Below, piece after piece: positions 33,801 to 47,000 of a stretch of DNA of 64,000 nt. The notes beneath the pieces were generated by a model. It had not been told where the DNA came from and searched no databases. It saw nothing but the letters and a program-made list of their open reading frames with translations. This DNA comes from Tetranychus cinnabarinus (lineage: Eukaryota; Arthropoda; Arachnida; Trombidiformes; Tetranychidae). Location: assembly GCA_022266195.1 (NCBI GenBank), contig WHVY01000006.1:2480001-2544000 (forward strand), read 5' to 3'. Position numbers and translations under genes: made by a program. Position 1 is the first letter of the stretch, and every line of letters begins with the position of its first letter.

Positions 33801-36408
33801 GAGAAGTTCATAATTGCCGAGCTTTTGATGATTGAAATTTGCTATTAACTGTATATAAAGCAAAGTATTAATTTAATACGGATAATCAAAACGATTTCAT
33901 TACAATGAAATTCTTATTTTCTTGTTTCCGGAAGATATCGCGATAACTATTTCATTATCTTTCTTTTTCACTTCAAGTTGCTGAGCCTCATCTCCATCAT
34001 TAAATTCAGATTTACTTCCATTATTGACAGGTAGATCAATTTCCTCAGATGACTTTTGTTTTGGTGGATCAAGGCATTTAGATGTAGCTACATCACTTCT
34101 TTTATCACTACGTAAATATGTTTCTATGGCGTTGCTTCGATGTCCAGTCCGCTTTCTTATTGTTGGTATTTCAAAACCGCATTGTAATAACTCAGTTGCA
34201 CTCGTTGCTCGTAAACCATGATTTGAAATATTACGATTAGTAATATCAATGTTAGCTTGTTGGAAAAGATTTTTAAGCATATTAGATAATGTATTAATTC
34301 CAACTGGTTGTCTTGAGTAAGCGATTCCTGAACTTGCTTCTAAAGGTCTTCGGTAAAATGGTCCTTGTTTTTCAGGTAAACAATCCAAATATTTCTTTAC
34401 TATCTTGACATATGATAAACAATTATCAGGATCATCATAATGAATGATTGGATCTTTCCTCATTTGTTGATAAAGTACTTTATCATGATCATTCTTTCTC
34501 AAAATCGGCCAAAACTTTAAATATACACTTCCATTAGAATCAACAATATTAAATTGTTCAATTTGTAAAGCTCGATGTTCTTCTCTCCCTCTAAGAGCTA
34601 ACACTTTACCAGTGTAGAAAAAAACGGCATTGAATAAGCCTTTAGATGTTTCAAGATCAAAAACTTTAGCTGACCAAAGTTGTTCTTCATCTTCCTTTGT
34701 AACAATATCTGCTCTTTTCACCTCAAGACCTAAGCCTTGTTTCTTCATACTCTTCATTTTTGCCTCCAAAACCTTGTAAACATTAGACTTTTTGTCCAAA
34801 AAACTGACACCGTTATAATTACAATTGTCTTTTAAATGACGGTATAAACTGGCAATGATTTGCTTTAAAGTCTCAGGCGAATAAGAGTTACCATCTTTAT
34901 TTTTCACTTCCATTATGAAGAAAGGCAACCAATGAATAAATTTATCAAAACACATATTTTCATGTAATAATATTGGTAATGGTAAATGGTCAGAATATTG
35001 TGTCATCTGTTCCATGTTTTTACATGTAGCCCAATCTCTCCATATCTTGACGGCCCAAATCTCTTGTTTCATTGTATTCTTGGGCTTAGAAGATTTGACA
35101 ATATTCTTAATTTCATCTTCACTTGTTTTATGATTAAAACGATCATTAAGAATATCGGTCTCACTAATTTGTGACAAAAAAACATCGACTTGTGGATCAA
35201 TTAATTCCTCTTCATTCATGGTTACACTTGTTGTAAAACACACAATTTAACCAATCAAAACACTTCCAAATTGAACAATTGAATACAAATAATCAAACTC
35301 AGATAACTTGAATACAATAACTTAAATTAAATTAATGAACAAAACCAACATAAATTAACGACCAAAAATGACATTGAAGACATTGACATTGAGAGGAAAT
35401 TTAAAGTAATTTGAAAATAAGATTACTATTACTGACCATAGATTACATTAACCACCATCTATTGAAGGTGAGAGAAAATAGAAATTAAGCTTTTTTATAA
35501 CCTTTGCCATTACAACTCAACTTGGATAAAAAATGGTTAGCTTTTTTTTCTAATCTTTGTGTTTAATCTTGTCTAAAATTGGTACAAGTTAGTTAGATCA
35601 CATTATCTCTGATATTCATTGATAAGACTCTCGGCTGCGCCTCGAGTCTTAATCATGAATATCCTCAATGTTGTGATCTAACATATACAAAGAGCACTGA
35701 AGACTTTCCTATCTTGTAGATTTAATTAAAACCTACTCAGATTGAATCAAATGTAATTTATTTAACGTTCTTTAAATCGGTTCCAATTTAATCTAATTTT
35801 AATTGTTACTTATATTTGCTTCAATAAGTTGTTTAAAATGTGATTTCAAGTGTCTAAGAGATGAACACTTCAAATAGACAATTGCTATGGATTAGTTTTT
35901 TCTCATATTATAATTAAATGTTTCTTTTTATGTGTTCAAGTTACAATTTTTATTAAATTTTTCTTTCCTTTTTTCAGGTTTTATTCTGTTGATAACTGGC
36001 TCTTTTATACTCATCATTGCATATGGATATCCTAGAAAGCAAGTTGTCATTGCCCGAGAAGATGAGATGAGAATAATTGACCCCGTAGCTGCTGACTTTA
36101 ACAAGAAACTTGAACTGGGCAAAATAGTTGGATTAGCAGTATTTTGCTGCGGCGGTTCTCTTTTGGCACTGACGCTTCTTCTTCCCAGTCTTGTCGGAGT
36201 CTCTTGTTTAGACGAAGAGGATGATGACGATGCTACTCCTTTCAAAGTAACTGTTTCCGAAGTAGTGCATGCTGGTGACCCTAAAAGTGATTCAAATGAT
36301 TTGGATTCTCGGATTCCGGCTACTGAAAAGGTTACAAGTGTTCAACCATCTCGAGAAGAGGCCGAGTCAGTTGTTACAGAATCCGGGTTAACTCAGATGA
36401 AAGGTTGA
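30862..36408 (+). CDS. NRSN: Neurensin-family two-pass vesicle membrane protein
   Basis: Neurensins are small two-pass proteins of neuronal vesicles and late endosomes. Three exons: 30862-31001, 31915-31979, 35978-36408, phases 2 and 1 matching, 211 residues (vertebrate neurensins about 195-205). The N-terminal FGVRSYIHHFYEPVTDGF matches the diagnostic Y-G-V-R-S-Y-L-H-x-F-Y-E box. Basic residues precede the first membrane segment (about 65-86). A loop with REDEMRIIDPVAADFN follows, then a second segment (about 118-141, VGLAVFCCGGSLLAL) with the conserved F-C-x-G-G. The tail is acidic and Ser/Thr-rich. The 4-kb second intron holds an antisense Crypton and a hairpin MITE. Which neurensin it resembles most is unclear. 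Confidence 0.9.
33290..33760 (+). pseudogene. Coding-like remnant of unknown origin in neurensin intron 2
   Basis: One plus frame reads TKNMLSKTEGKSGEFRLINR, then EHEVKQYQFQLIEIQVIMKK, and continues past two stops (near 33450 and 33597) to about 33760. Amino-acid composition is protein-like and charged. Not recognised. It may belong to the same insertion as the adjacent Crypton or be an older relic. Confidence 0.3.
33900..35219 (-). CDS. Crypton-type tyrosine recombinase (DUF3504-like), intact
   Basis: Single open frame of 439 residues from MNEEELIDPQ (an in-frame ATG eight codons upstream would give 447). The C-terminal half has the tyrosine-recombinase catalytic set: Arg in KVLALRGREEH, H-x-x-R in SNHGLRATSATELLQCGFEI, His in RTGHRSN and Tyr in AIETYLR, at about residues 218-220, 342-345, 368 and 376 counted from the upstream Met. 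This arrangement is typical of Crypton recombinases and the DUF3504 proteins derived from them. It lies antisense in neurensin intron 2 and has no terminal inverted repeats, as expected for Cryptons. All catalytic residues are present and there are no stops, so it is either a recent insertion or a domesticated gene. Element boundaries could not be set. Confidence 0.87.
   Translation of the reverse strand: MNEEELIDPQVDVFLSQISETDILNDRFNHKTSEDEIKNIVKSSKPKNTMKQEIWAVKIWRDWATCKNMEQMTQYSDHLPLPILLHENMCFDKFIHWLPFFIMEVKNKDGNSYSPETLKQIIASLYRHLKDNCNYNGVSFLDKKSNVYKVLEAKMKSMKKQGLGLEVKRADIVTKEDEEQLWSAKVFDLETSKGLFNAVFFYTGKVLALRGREEHRALQIEQFNIVDSNGSVYLKFWPILRKNDHDKVLYQQMRKDPIIHYDDPDNCLSYVKIVKKYLDCLPEKQGPFYRRPLEASSGIAYSRQPVGINTLSNMLKNLFQQANIDITNRNISNHGLRATSATELLQCGFEIPTIRKRTGHRSNAIETYLRSDKRSDVATSKCLDPPKQKSSEEIDLPVNNGSKSEFNDGDEAQQLEVKKKDNEIVIAISSGNKKIRISL
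35571..35690. repeat. Hairpin MITE, copy B
   Basis: A left arm from GTTAGATCACA (35592) to ATAAGACTC and a right arm GAGTCTTAATCATGAATATC to TTGTGATCTAAC pair closely around GGCTGCGCC. It is preceded by TCTAAAATTGGTA as in the copy at 24.2 kb. Sits upstream of the Crypton frame in the same intron. Confidence 0.75.
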
Positions 36409-38006
36409 ATACTGTTGGACTGAACACATTTTTTAAGAAGGACAGAAAAAAAGAGAAAATTTTAAAAGCCAAAGTCAGTTGATTCAAGTTTTTACTCGTG
36501 GTCTTTTGCCTTTATCCTTTTTATTTTACCTTTGTTGATCAACACATCAAATCCTCATATCGACTTATATTTCCTGCTATTTTCATCATTTTGCTGTCAC
36601 AACAAGAAAAGTATAAAATTTGCTCATGGAGTTTGAAGGTTTCGTTATGTTTAATCATTTTCAAGGTTCAGTTTTTCCTGATGGGTTCATGTAATCAAAG
36701 CTTTTTGATGTGTTGCATCAGTTCAAATTGCTGTAAAATTACTCAGCCAATTTTGAAACCTTTAAAATTGCAGTATTTTTTATTTGCTCGATTCATGGAA
36801 TGTTGACCAAAAAGTTATCACTTTAATTGGATAAATTTTATTTGAATCTTCAAAAGCATGTTTGGAAATACCATGAATTAATGTAAAGTTCAACAAGCAA
36901 GCCTCGATCTCAAAAGTAATGGATTAGTAATTTATAAAGTCATTGTAATTTTACCTACCGACTTGAGCTAACAAAGTTATCGGCCATAATATTTGGATTG
37001 GTCATTGTGATTGCAAGACGTCGAAAGTCAATTTTAAAGCTAACGAAATGCCTCGTTCACTTTGTAATATTAATACATCAATGTAAAAAAATTGAAGTTC
37101 AATCATTGTTAAGAAATGTCTGTTTAACATAACTTTCCAAGGGAATGAAAAATGTTTCTTGGTGTGGCAGTAAATTAACTTATTTGATAACAAACCCATC
37201 ATTCCAATTTATATTGAATGCATTTGTTGAAATTTCCTGAAATCATCAATTTGATTTGATGCACAGTAATTTTTCTTGTATGATTATTGTTGAAAAATAT
37301 TTCATTACAAAAAAACACCAGAGAATAATAAACAAAATCTGGTAAAAAATTATTATATCAACAAAGTATTTAATGTTTACTGAGTTGCAATTAAAAACAT
37401 TTTTTGTTGTCTTAAACAATTTAATTACAATTTGTGTTAGTCTTATTTGGTAAAAGGACTTCAAAATTAAAGGCGAGTTTGAAATGTTGATTGACTTCAT
37501 TTCCACTGTAAATTTTCAGCAAAAAACAATCAGCTTTCCTCAGTTGTCCTTAAATTATTGTACCATTAGTTTCCATTTTCACCAGAAAGAAACTCAATAA
37601 CATTGGAAGACGTCAATAAACACTAAATTGAGTAGAAAAAAAGAAACAATTAGTTAATTGTGAAATGCAGTATTTTTAGCACAAAAATAAAACAGATTGA
37701 TTTGAGCAAATAATTTAAAAACTTAGCAATTAATTGTTCGAGAAATGAAGGTTTTATCAGTATAACTTTGATATTATTGGCAAAGATTCATTCTATTAAT
37801 AATTTTTTCGTGAACGTGAAAGTTCGATAATTATCTGTATGAAAATCGTACCGAATTAAAGCTTGATAAATCCTCTATTATCTGGAAACAACTAATCAAT
37901 AGAATGAATTTTTTGGCAGAAACATGATCAGCAAATACTTACATTTTGTATAGTTTTCTTGATACAAAAAGAGATTATAAGATATCTTAATTTTGTGTTA
38001 AAGGTG
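36409..38006. other. Convergent intergenic region
   Basis: Lies between the 3' ends of the neurensin-like gene (+) and the unrecognised gene (-). Probably untranslated regions. No other gene seen. Confidence 0.4.
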
Positions 38007-41000
38007 TCAAAGATGATTAATATAAAGTCCAGAGTAACCACAACATCTAAATCGCAATTGATCAATGACTGAACAAGCTGTGGCTAAATGGCAATCACGT
38101 AAATTAAAACATTCACAAACCAATACGTAAGTAAATATTGGAATCTCATTTTCACTTGGAGTTGAATAAGATTTAAGCAGATGAAGATCGTGTCGTTTGA
38201 AAAAGATCAAACGACGAAGGCCAATTGACATAGGAAGCTGTTTGTACAATATTGTGGCTCCTGTTAAACAACACAAATAGATAAACACAATTAGTAAATT
38301 AAAGTAAAATCAACTGAAGAATAAAAAAGCTTAAAGAAATACAAAAATTGAAAAGATGCACCCAAAGAGACAAATTAGTCACATCATCTGTTTCTTTCAA
38401 CCAATCGCATTTCGATTGCGATTAAGCGGTTAATACGAATCGTGATTACAATGACAATAAAGATAATGTTTCAATGATTACTTATCCTACAGCAATATAA
38501 TAACAATAAAAATAATCTCAACTACATAGTAAAAATAATAATGACTTGACCGAACCTAAAGGTGTTAGATGTTACCTGCACTTCCATCTTTTTTATTAAA
38601 CCTTTCTGGCTACTAGTTTATACCTTATAATGTTCATATATTAACATCTTATCAGCCGATTAAATTGGATTATCATTATTATTAATGGCCATTATTATTG
38701 AATTAAATAAGGAGATGAAACGTTAGACATTAAAGCTTGTAATATAGTTAATTGAGTTGTAATGGTATTAATATTACATGATTTTCTCAGCAAAATAAAC
38801 CTTTTTTCAAAATTAATTTCCAACGGTTACCTATTATTATAATTGAAGGTAAATTATTTTAAAATATCATTTGGTTATTACAAGATTAAAGGATGACAGC
38901 AAAGACAATTTTGTGAAACTGAAAAACGATTAACTCTTCAATATTTGATTACGATAAAGCTCAATTTAAAAAATGAATTACACTTTGAAATGATCTGTTG
39001 CATTGAAAAGTGTATCTTAAAGTCAAACATATCATTGAACCTTTATTTGAATCGTCTTGATATTTCATTGATTTTTTGGACAGTAAACCCACAGCAATTA
39101 GTCCAATCTAATCAAGTTGTTAGTTTGTCACAACTCTTTATTGGTCAGTGAGTATTGATCAAATCAATCGATTTCAAGTTTTCACTTTCATTAACCAATG
39201 TTAGGCCTGCGGTTATTTTTCTTGTCATTTTGTGATTATTATTGTTGATACCAAGATATTTCTCAATATGATAATCATGATGAAGATAATTCTTAAAGTA
39301 AATAGCAATGTAATCTTGACTAGTGTTTCTGATGAAACCCTGAAACATGACTTGTTACCTGATGCATTGCACCATTTACAGAATTAGGTTTACTCAACAA
39401 TTAAGAATCATCAGTTTTTACGATTATCCTGAGACTCAGTTTATAGTATGGATAACAATCTCTAAGGTAAACTTTAACTTACTCAGCATTGGATTAAATG
39501 TGTGAGATGAAAATGGTTAAATATTAATGTCAACTGGAAGCAACATGGTTAATCATTGTAACATGATTATTATTATTGTTACCAATGGATCAATAAATTG
39601 CTAGACAATTGTTAACTCATCTTACAATTTGAAAATGTCAACGAGTCAAGAAGGACAAATTAAATTTGAAGCTTGTAATGTTGATTACAATTTACGGTGC
39701 AAAAAAGAGGTGAAGTAGCTGATTATTGTATTATCATGTTATACCATTCAAATGCTATTAATCATGAAATAATCTACCTTTTTTTAATATATTCAATATC
39801 AACCAGGATTGATAAAAAAATTGGCTAAAAGATTAATATTTTTGTTTTCATAACCATCATAATGATATTAATCAACAAAGTGTAACCATCAACAATGAAC
39901 ATTTAATGGTTTGAATCATTGTAATCAAATAATATTTTTTTACTGTTTAGCTATTAATTCATAGAGGCTTCATTATGAACAAATCCATCTATTTTTTACC
40001 AAAGCAAAATGTAATTCATGAATTATAACCATTTGCTTCATTGTAACCAATACTGCATATAAACTGGTTATTTCATTTTCAAGTAATCATCAATTATTGT
40101 AATGGTTAGTGACATAATTACATTATAATTATCGATAGAAGAGTAATGATTAAAGGTTAATTGGATCGATGCTTACCATTTACTTTAAGCTATAAGGACA
40201 AGGAAAGTGTCAGCTGTTTGTCAACCCGATTTGTAATGATGGACTGATGATTAAAACTAGATTAAACTTTAAACATTGACACAAGGTGAAAGACAAAATC
40301 TAATGGTCGGATAAAATCAATTTTCAGGATAAATCATCAATATAAGGACAATTGACAGTTGATTAATCGTTAACCAATGGAAATATAACAATAGCCAAAT
40401 GTATGGCTTTTTCAGACAGCATCGCCAAGAAACCAGAAAAATACTGATTTAAGGTGGTTCCAATTGTTTCACTTTTTTCATGATAAATAAATGGCACAAG
40501 ACAAATTGTTAACAATTGATAATGGTCAATAGTTAAAAACAATTGTTGGACAAACAACCGTTAACCGGTACAAGAGGAAGGAGAAAATATTTAAAGGTAA
40601 TCCTTGGAGTTACAAAGGTTGTATTAAATTATATCAAATTGTATTTCTTCCCACAACTAATGGTTATACAAAGCATCATCTATAATCATCATTGGTGTAT
40701 TCCTCCTCCATACAATCATTTAATTAACGAATTGAAACCAGAAAAAAGACAATTCAATTTGCACTTCAACAAAAGCATCAAAGTTGAACCAATGAAAACA
40801 GCTGATTCTGGTGCAACCCAATTTTGATGAAACGATTAATCGTTTTACATCAATTAATCAATTCAAAATAAAAAAATTCTTTAAAATTATCCATAAATTT
40901 TGAATGTTCAATAAGATAATGTTGATATTATTTCCAACGCTTCAGGGAATTTGAATGAATAGTTGATTCATTTCCTATCATCTATTCAAAAAGTTGAAAC

Positions 41001-44000
41001 ATTTGAACAAAAAAGATGCAAAAAACAAGCAATAACAATGAAAGATTCCTTGAGTATATTTCATTTCAACTTTCATTTTATCATCAACAAAATTCCCATT
41101 CATGAAAAAATGGAAACATTTGATGAAATGTAATTTATCAATGAAATTGATACAAAGCCTCATCTTAAAAATAAGGTAAAAGTAATGAAGATTTGACCGA
41201 TTTTCATTGAAATTGTAAAGCAAATTAAACAGCCTTTCTCCGACTAACATTAACAATGTAAATATTGCACATCAAGTGAAAGTATAAATCAATCGCCTTT
41301 ACAGATCAGTGAAACTAATTGACTTGATTCTTGCACTATTTAACCTAATTCAGCCAAATCAACTGTATTATCACCTTCATACGTATAATCATCTTGCTTG
41401 ACTACCAAATCCTTTACCAAAACTAAATTAAAATAAACTGTTCAAGTGTAAGTTAATAGCAAACCAAAACACGTCCAATCATTATCAACAGTTAATAGTG
41501 GAAACATTGAATTTAGAGTGTTGAGATCAAATTGTAAATGAATGATTTAAGCCTAAAGGTTAATCAAATTTTACGCAAAATATTTCAATTGTTATTCAGA
41601 ACCAGAATGTTTAACCAAAACAGACCAGATTTTTATCGATTATCAATTATTATATAATTGTTTCTCAATTTAGTTGAATCAATCAAAAGGTTGAGCTAAT
41701 TGAACTGATAGTGAACAAATACAAAGCTTATTGATTGACTTGAAATCAACTGAAAGATGAAGAGTCAAGTAAATCATTATGTATAATCAACAATCGGATT
41801 GTGTAAATGAAGTCATTCCTTGAATCATTAAAGGTTATCAAAATGAACATTTTTTGCCATAATAACGTTTTCCGGCGGATAATCAGACAATTTGAATATT
41901 GTTGCAATCAAAAAAGGAGGAAATTGTGAATCTAAAATTCAGATTAAGAAGCAAAATGACAGATTTAAAAGAGCAACAACAATCAACTTGATCATATCAT
42001 CATAGTTGCTTATGATATTGCACAGTTTATGATAATGAACATTTCATTTTCAAGCTCATTATAACCATCAACAGATCACCATAATCATCATGTTAATATA
42101 TACAGAATATTGATTAAATGGCAGAAACAAATACTCAACTGATATGGTGAAGAAGGAAAAAACGCTATTAAAGGGTTAAATTGACAGTGACTTGTCAGGT
42201 AAATCTGGTATCAACATTGATTTAATCCTGCAACTTTGATAGCAAATGATTGATAAGTTTTATCTTAAAAAAAAGGTGAAAATAATCAGTTAATTGAGAG
42301 TGAAATGATGATAATCTTAGGTTAAGAGCAATTACAAGGATTTCAATAGGAAAAAGAGTGTTATTAAAGTGGACTAAAGCTATTGAGAATGATGGCAATG
42401 TGAAAGTATTCATTGGTTCAGTTTTTGGTTTTCCATGAACAAGGAAAATGCTTTCAATGAATCAATGGGATATGCAGTTATTATCACCATTTTTACTGGT
42501 AACATGAAATTTCCTTCAATAATGTTCAACTAGATGAAGAACAACTTGATGGTCTCAGAACTTATGTTGTTTTTGATGAAAAAATTTGAATTTAAACATG
42601 AAGTTTGCATCGATCGAAAGCTTAATGTCCATAAAATAAGTGAGTAAAATTTGAAACTTCTAATCATTATTATTATTAAATTACCGGGCGTTTTTTATTT
42701 TACGCCTGTTTGCGGGCATAACTCACGAACAGTAATGCAACAGATCACGGACTTGACCCTTGATCTTCAGAAGGTTAAAGAACCATGAGTAAGAACGCTC
42801 AAGGTCATTCAAGGTCAATCTTTCATTTGACCTCTAATTTTCTTTAGAGGTCATTTTCTAAGTGTAAAAATTTTTTCAAATCAGTGAGTTTGATAAGATG
42901 TTCATAACTCATGCTGGTCAAAGGATATGTGTGTTTACAAGTTAACAATTCGTGCATAATTCGGTCATCTTTCCAATTGCAAAGATTATGGATGTCAAAC
43001 AAACAGTGCAAAGATTTAACATTCTAGCATTTTGACTTTTTACTCTAATAGGCCAAATACTGAGTTTATGCTGGAGAAAATGCAGAAGCTTGAAGAAAAT
43101 CAATGCTGAATAACTGAAAAAAATCAAAGGTCACAATGAAAGAGCTGACAATCGTGAACATGCTTACCGATTGGGGGTCAATTAGTTTGCTGATTTGGTA
43201 AGTTCATTATTCAGTAATAGACGTTTAATATATTTTTTGATATTATACACCATTACACAGACCTTCGCGGTATTCATAGCAGCTTATCTTGGTTACAAAA
43301 AGAGCATACTTATCCACAATGATGACAAAACTGTTTGAGTTCCAGCCACAGTTGACTGGCGAACCAAAGGAATGTTGTCGAAGTTAAAGATTGATCTTCT
43401 TGCAGCTCTTTCTGGGCTTTTTCAGCCATAGCTTACCTTGAATCAGCAAATGCCCAAAAAACTGGTTAATTATTTGAGCTTTCCGAGGAAAATTTGATTG
43501 AATGCTCTTGGAATTACGGTAATCAGGGATGTAATGGCGTCTTATAGACGATGCATTTAATTATATTAAAGCTAACAAAGGTATTCATGCCAAAAAATCT
43601 TATCCATGCACTTCTGGTTCAGGAGATGACATTTGAAGATGCAAATATTCAAACGCTCAAGGTCATTCAAGGTCAATCTTTTATATTACCTCTAATTTTC
43701 CTTTTGAGGTCATTTTCTAAGAGTAAAAAATTGAAATTATCTATCTGAAAAAATCCGGCCTCTTTGGCAAAACCTTCAAAATCGATCGCAGAACAAATAA
43801 AATATGACCTTGGAACTTGAAAATTGTCCTTCAATTCTCAAAAGTATACCTTACAATTAGGAGAAAGCTAGCACGAGAAAAATTACACGCATTTAATATC
43901 GACTAGAATAGCACTTTTTAATAGACTCAGTTTTTATGCCTCTAAAAACCTACAAAGTAGCAACTTTTAAGTCTTATTAATCTGAAGTCTGATTAAGCGT

Positions 44001-47000
44001 TGACAGTTTTTCGGACATGTAGTTCAACCATGATTTTCCAGTTGCGTAAAATTTTTACAGAAAAATTTGATTTTCTGCTCTTTTATAACTATTAGTATAT
44101 GCACATATGCAAATGCTTAAAAATGTCTATTTCGTTCATATTTTTTTTTCTTTTTCACTGGCCATTTCAGTCTCTTATCAGTTTTCCTGAGTTTCAGGGT
44201 TGAGTTCTAAAAATTTTGTCTGTTCTAAAAAGCCTTTCGTTTGCGTCTAACAGAAAAATTATTGACAGGTTGAATGCTGAGAAACTTTGACAGAAAAATA
44301 TCAAAACGGTATTAATATTATGGATGAATGCTGACACAGTTGAAAGGATGAAGTAAACCTAAAGCAAAACCATTTCCAGGTTTTTATGGTTTGCAAAGAT
44401 ACAAACCAAAAATAGGTTAACAGTGTAAACGTATAAATGAAGATTATGAAAGTGGTGAAGATAATAACAATAAAAATATTGATAATCATCAAGGTAATGG
44501 TCAAGTTATGTGAGCTAAATTGGCCTTTCCAATTGCTGTTACATTCAACTCAAAACTGGTTAAATATTCAACTTTTAATAAGCCTTGATGGGCGTTGGAA
44601 ATATTATTATTATATTATAATACTAAAATAATAATCAAGATTATCAGTGATACTAATGAATCTAATGATGCTCATTTTCAGGTTTGAAAGGCTTTTTGAT
44701 TTTATTACATTTAGGTGCTATTTTAACAAATGAAACGACATTTATTAGTTAACCATTGAAACTGTGTAAGGAAAGTTCAATCATTTTGATGACCTTTTAG
44801 TGAATTAGTGATTAACTAACAAACATTGCGTGTTATCATCAAGTATCAGGTTAGATTGAACGAAGGTAATCAGAAAATAATGTTTCATGATTACCTGGTT
44901 GTGTTGCTCAGTTTTTGGGTTGCACATTACATATGGTTCCACTTGGTTAAGAGTTGAAGGTAAAACCCAAAAAAAGCTGTTATCATGAAAATATGGCAAA
45001 AATTGTCTTCCATCTTTTAGTGTTAACTATTTCAATCAATTGATCAACACAGATTTTCACAATTAAAGCAAAATCTCATTTAACCCAAATTTCATTTTCA
45101 ACATTTCAGTTTAGTCATTACATTTTCTGATTTATTTCAATTTCAACCCAAACCAAAATAAAACATAAAATCGATGAATTTTCAAGGATTTGACCTTTTC
45201 TTGAACAAAATTAAATTATTCATTATTTTGACCTTTAATTTGATGCTAATTGGCTTACAATGAGCGATAATTTGATAACCTTCACTGAACATTTCGTTAG
45301 AGGTTTTTTGTCAACCCATTGACAGTTGCAATTTGATTATAAACCCAAAAAAAAGTAAACGAATCTGAATGTCAACATAGAGATTTTGGGTTCTTTTCTG
45401 GTTGATAATACAAAGAATCGGTTAACTTTTAAATACAAAATGATAATAAAAAGCAGTGACAGTGAACAATGAATGATAATGATATTAATTTAATCAAATA
45501 TAACTTACTGAACAGTTGAAAGCTTGTTGACTCTGCTTGAATATCTGATTGGTAGCATTCAATTTATCTGTAATCATATTTTTATTACCATCTCTATTAT
45601 TATCATCATTATTATTATTTTCATTGTTATCATTGAACGTGATTGTGGACTGATGCAGTTATAAGGTCAGAGTTATAAGAAAAGAGTATAAAAAAGTGAA
45701 CCCAAAAAGAGACAGAAAGATGTAATAGATAGAGATGAAAATAGTAGAAACAAGATGATAAAAAGAGAGAGAGAGAGAAATGATGGAAATAATGAAAACC
45801 CTGAAGATGATAAAGATGGTGAAGATAAACAAGATGATCAAGATGATGATCCTAAAGTAGACAATAACATTGCGAGGCAAAAAATACTGATGAAACTAGG
45901 CCAACTCCATCAACTGAATGTTTCATAGTCTTTTGTGATTCCTTATTTCCTATCTTTGTATTTTTACTTGCCTTTCCCATAAGATGTACATTATTAACTT
46001 TGTCCTGTTATTATGCCTTTGTCCAAGTCTCCTTTGGCCTTTAACAATTCACTTGGTCAACAAGGTTAAACCCTTTTAGGTTAAAGTTGAACATTTTCAT
46101 TTGATATCAACAGCAATGACAAGACACTCCAATTTCAACTCCCAATCCTAATCATGGCTTAAAATTCATTCCCAGTTAAATTATCATTCTTGAGCTTTTT
46201 TTTGCTTCATATTGTAACCGGCAAAAAAAGTCTTCCCTTCTTCAATGGGTAAAACTGGTTATGGAAACAAACTGGGTTAGTAAATGATAAATGTTATCAT
46301 GCCAAATGCTTCATTGAACCTCACTTTCAATTCAATTCTGGATTTTACAATATTCTTGTTTCGCCAACGACAAGGGTTGATGAAAAAGAAGCAACAAAAA
46401 AATGAGAAAAAAACACTTCTTTATCTTCCCAAATGATTTTCACTTGAGATTCAAGTTTGAAGTGACTATTAAATTGTCAACTTTTTTTAACCATTACAAG
46501 GATGACAATTTAACAATCAATTGTCGTTGAAGCCTTCATTGTTAACAATTAAAAGTGGAAAGCGATTTAGAGTCTTTAATCAAATGGTTAACTTAAGTCA
46601 AAGTGTATAATAACAGACTTGATGATCATTTTTTATAATAACAACTGTGAATAACAAATGATTGTAACTAGCAATTGTAACAATTTTCAACCTTGTTTCA
46701 ATTGTAATAACAATTTAATGCGATTATTTGTTTGATTATTGAAACTGTTTTAACAAGGATTTTTGGGAATTAAAATGCTTCCCAATCCAAATCTGGAGGA
46801 TCAAATTAAAAGTGATTTAAATCTTTCCATTTGACTATATTTCAACTGTTATTAAACAGCTATTAGATAATTGAAGATAATTTTATTAGTAAATGATGTG
46901 AAATGTTGACTAACAAATGTGTCAATGTTTCCAGATGATTGATTTGTTGAGTCTAATTTGATAACATTACAGTAATAACAAGTTTTATTTACTGTAAATA

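Noticed and set aside
35928..36245. Minus-strand frame over neurensin exon 3
   Set aside because: Antisense of a conserved membrane-protein exon.
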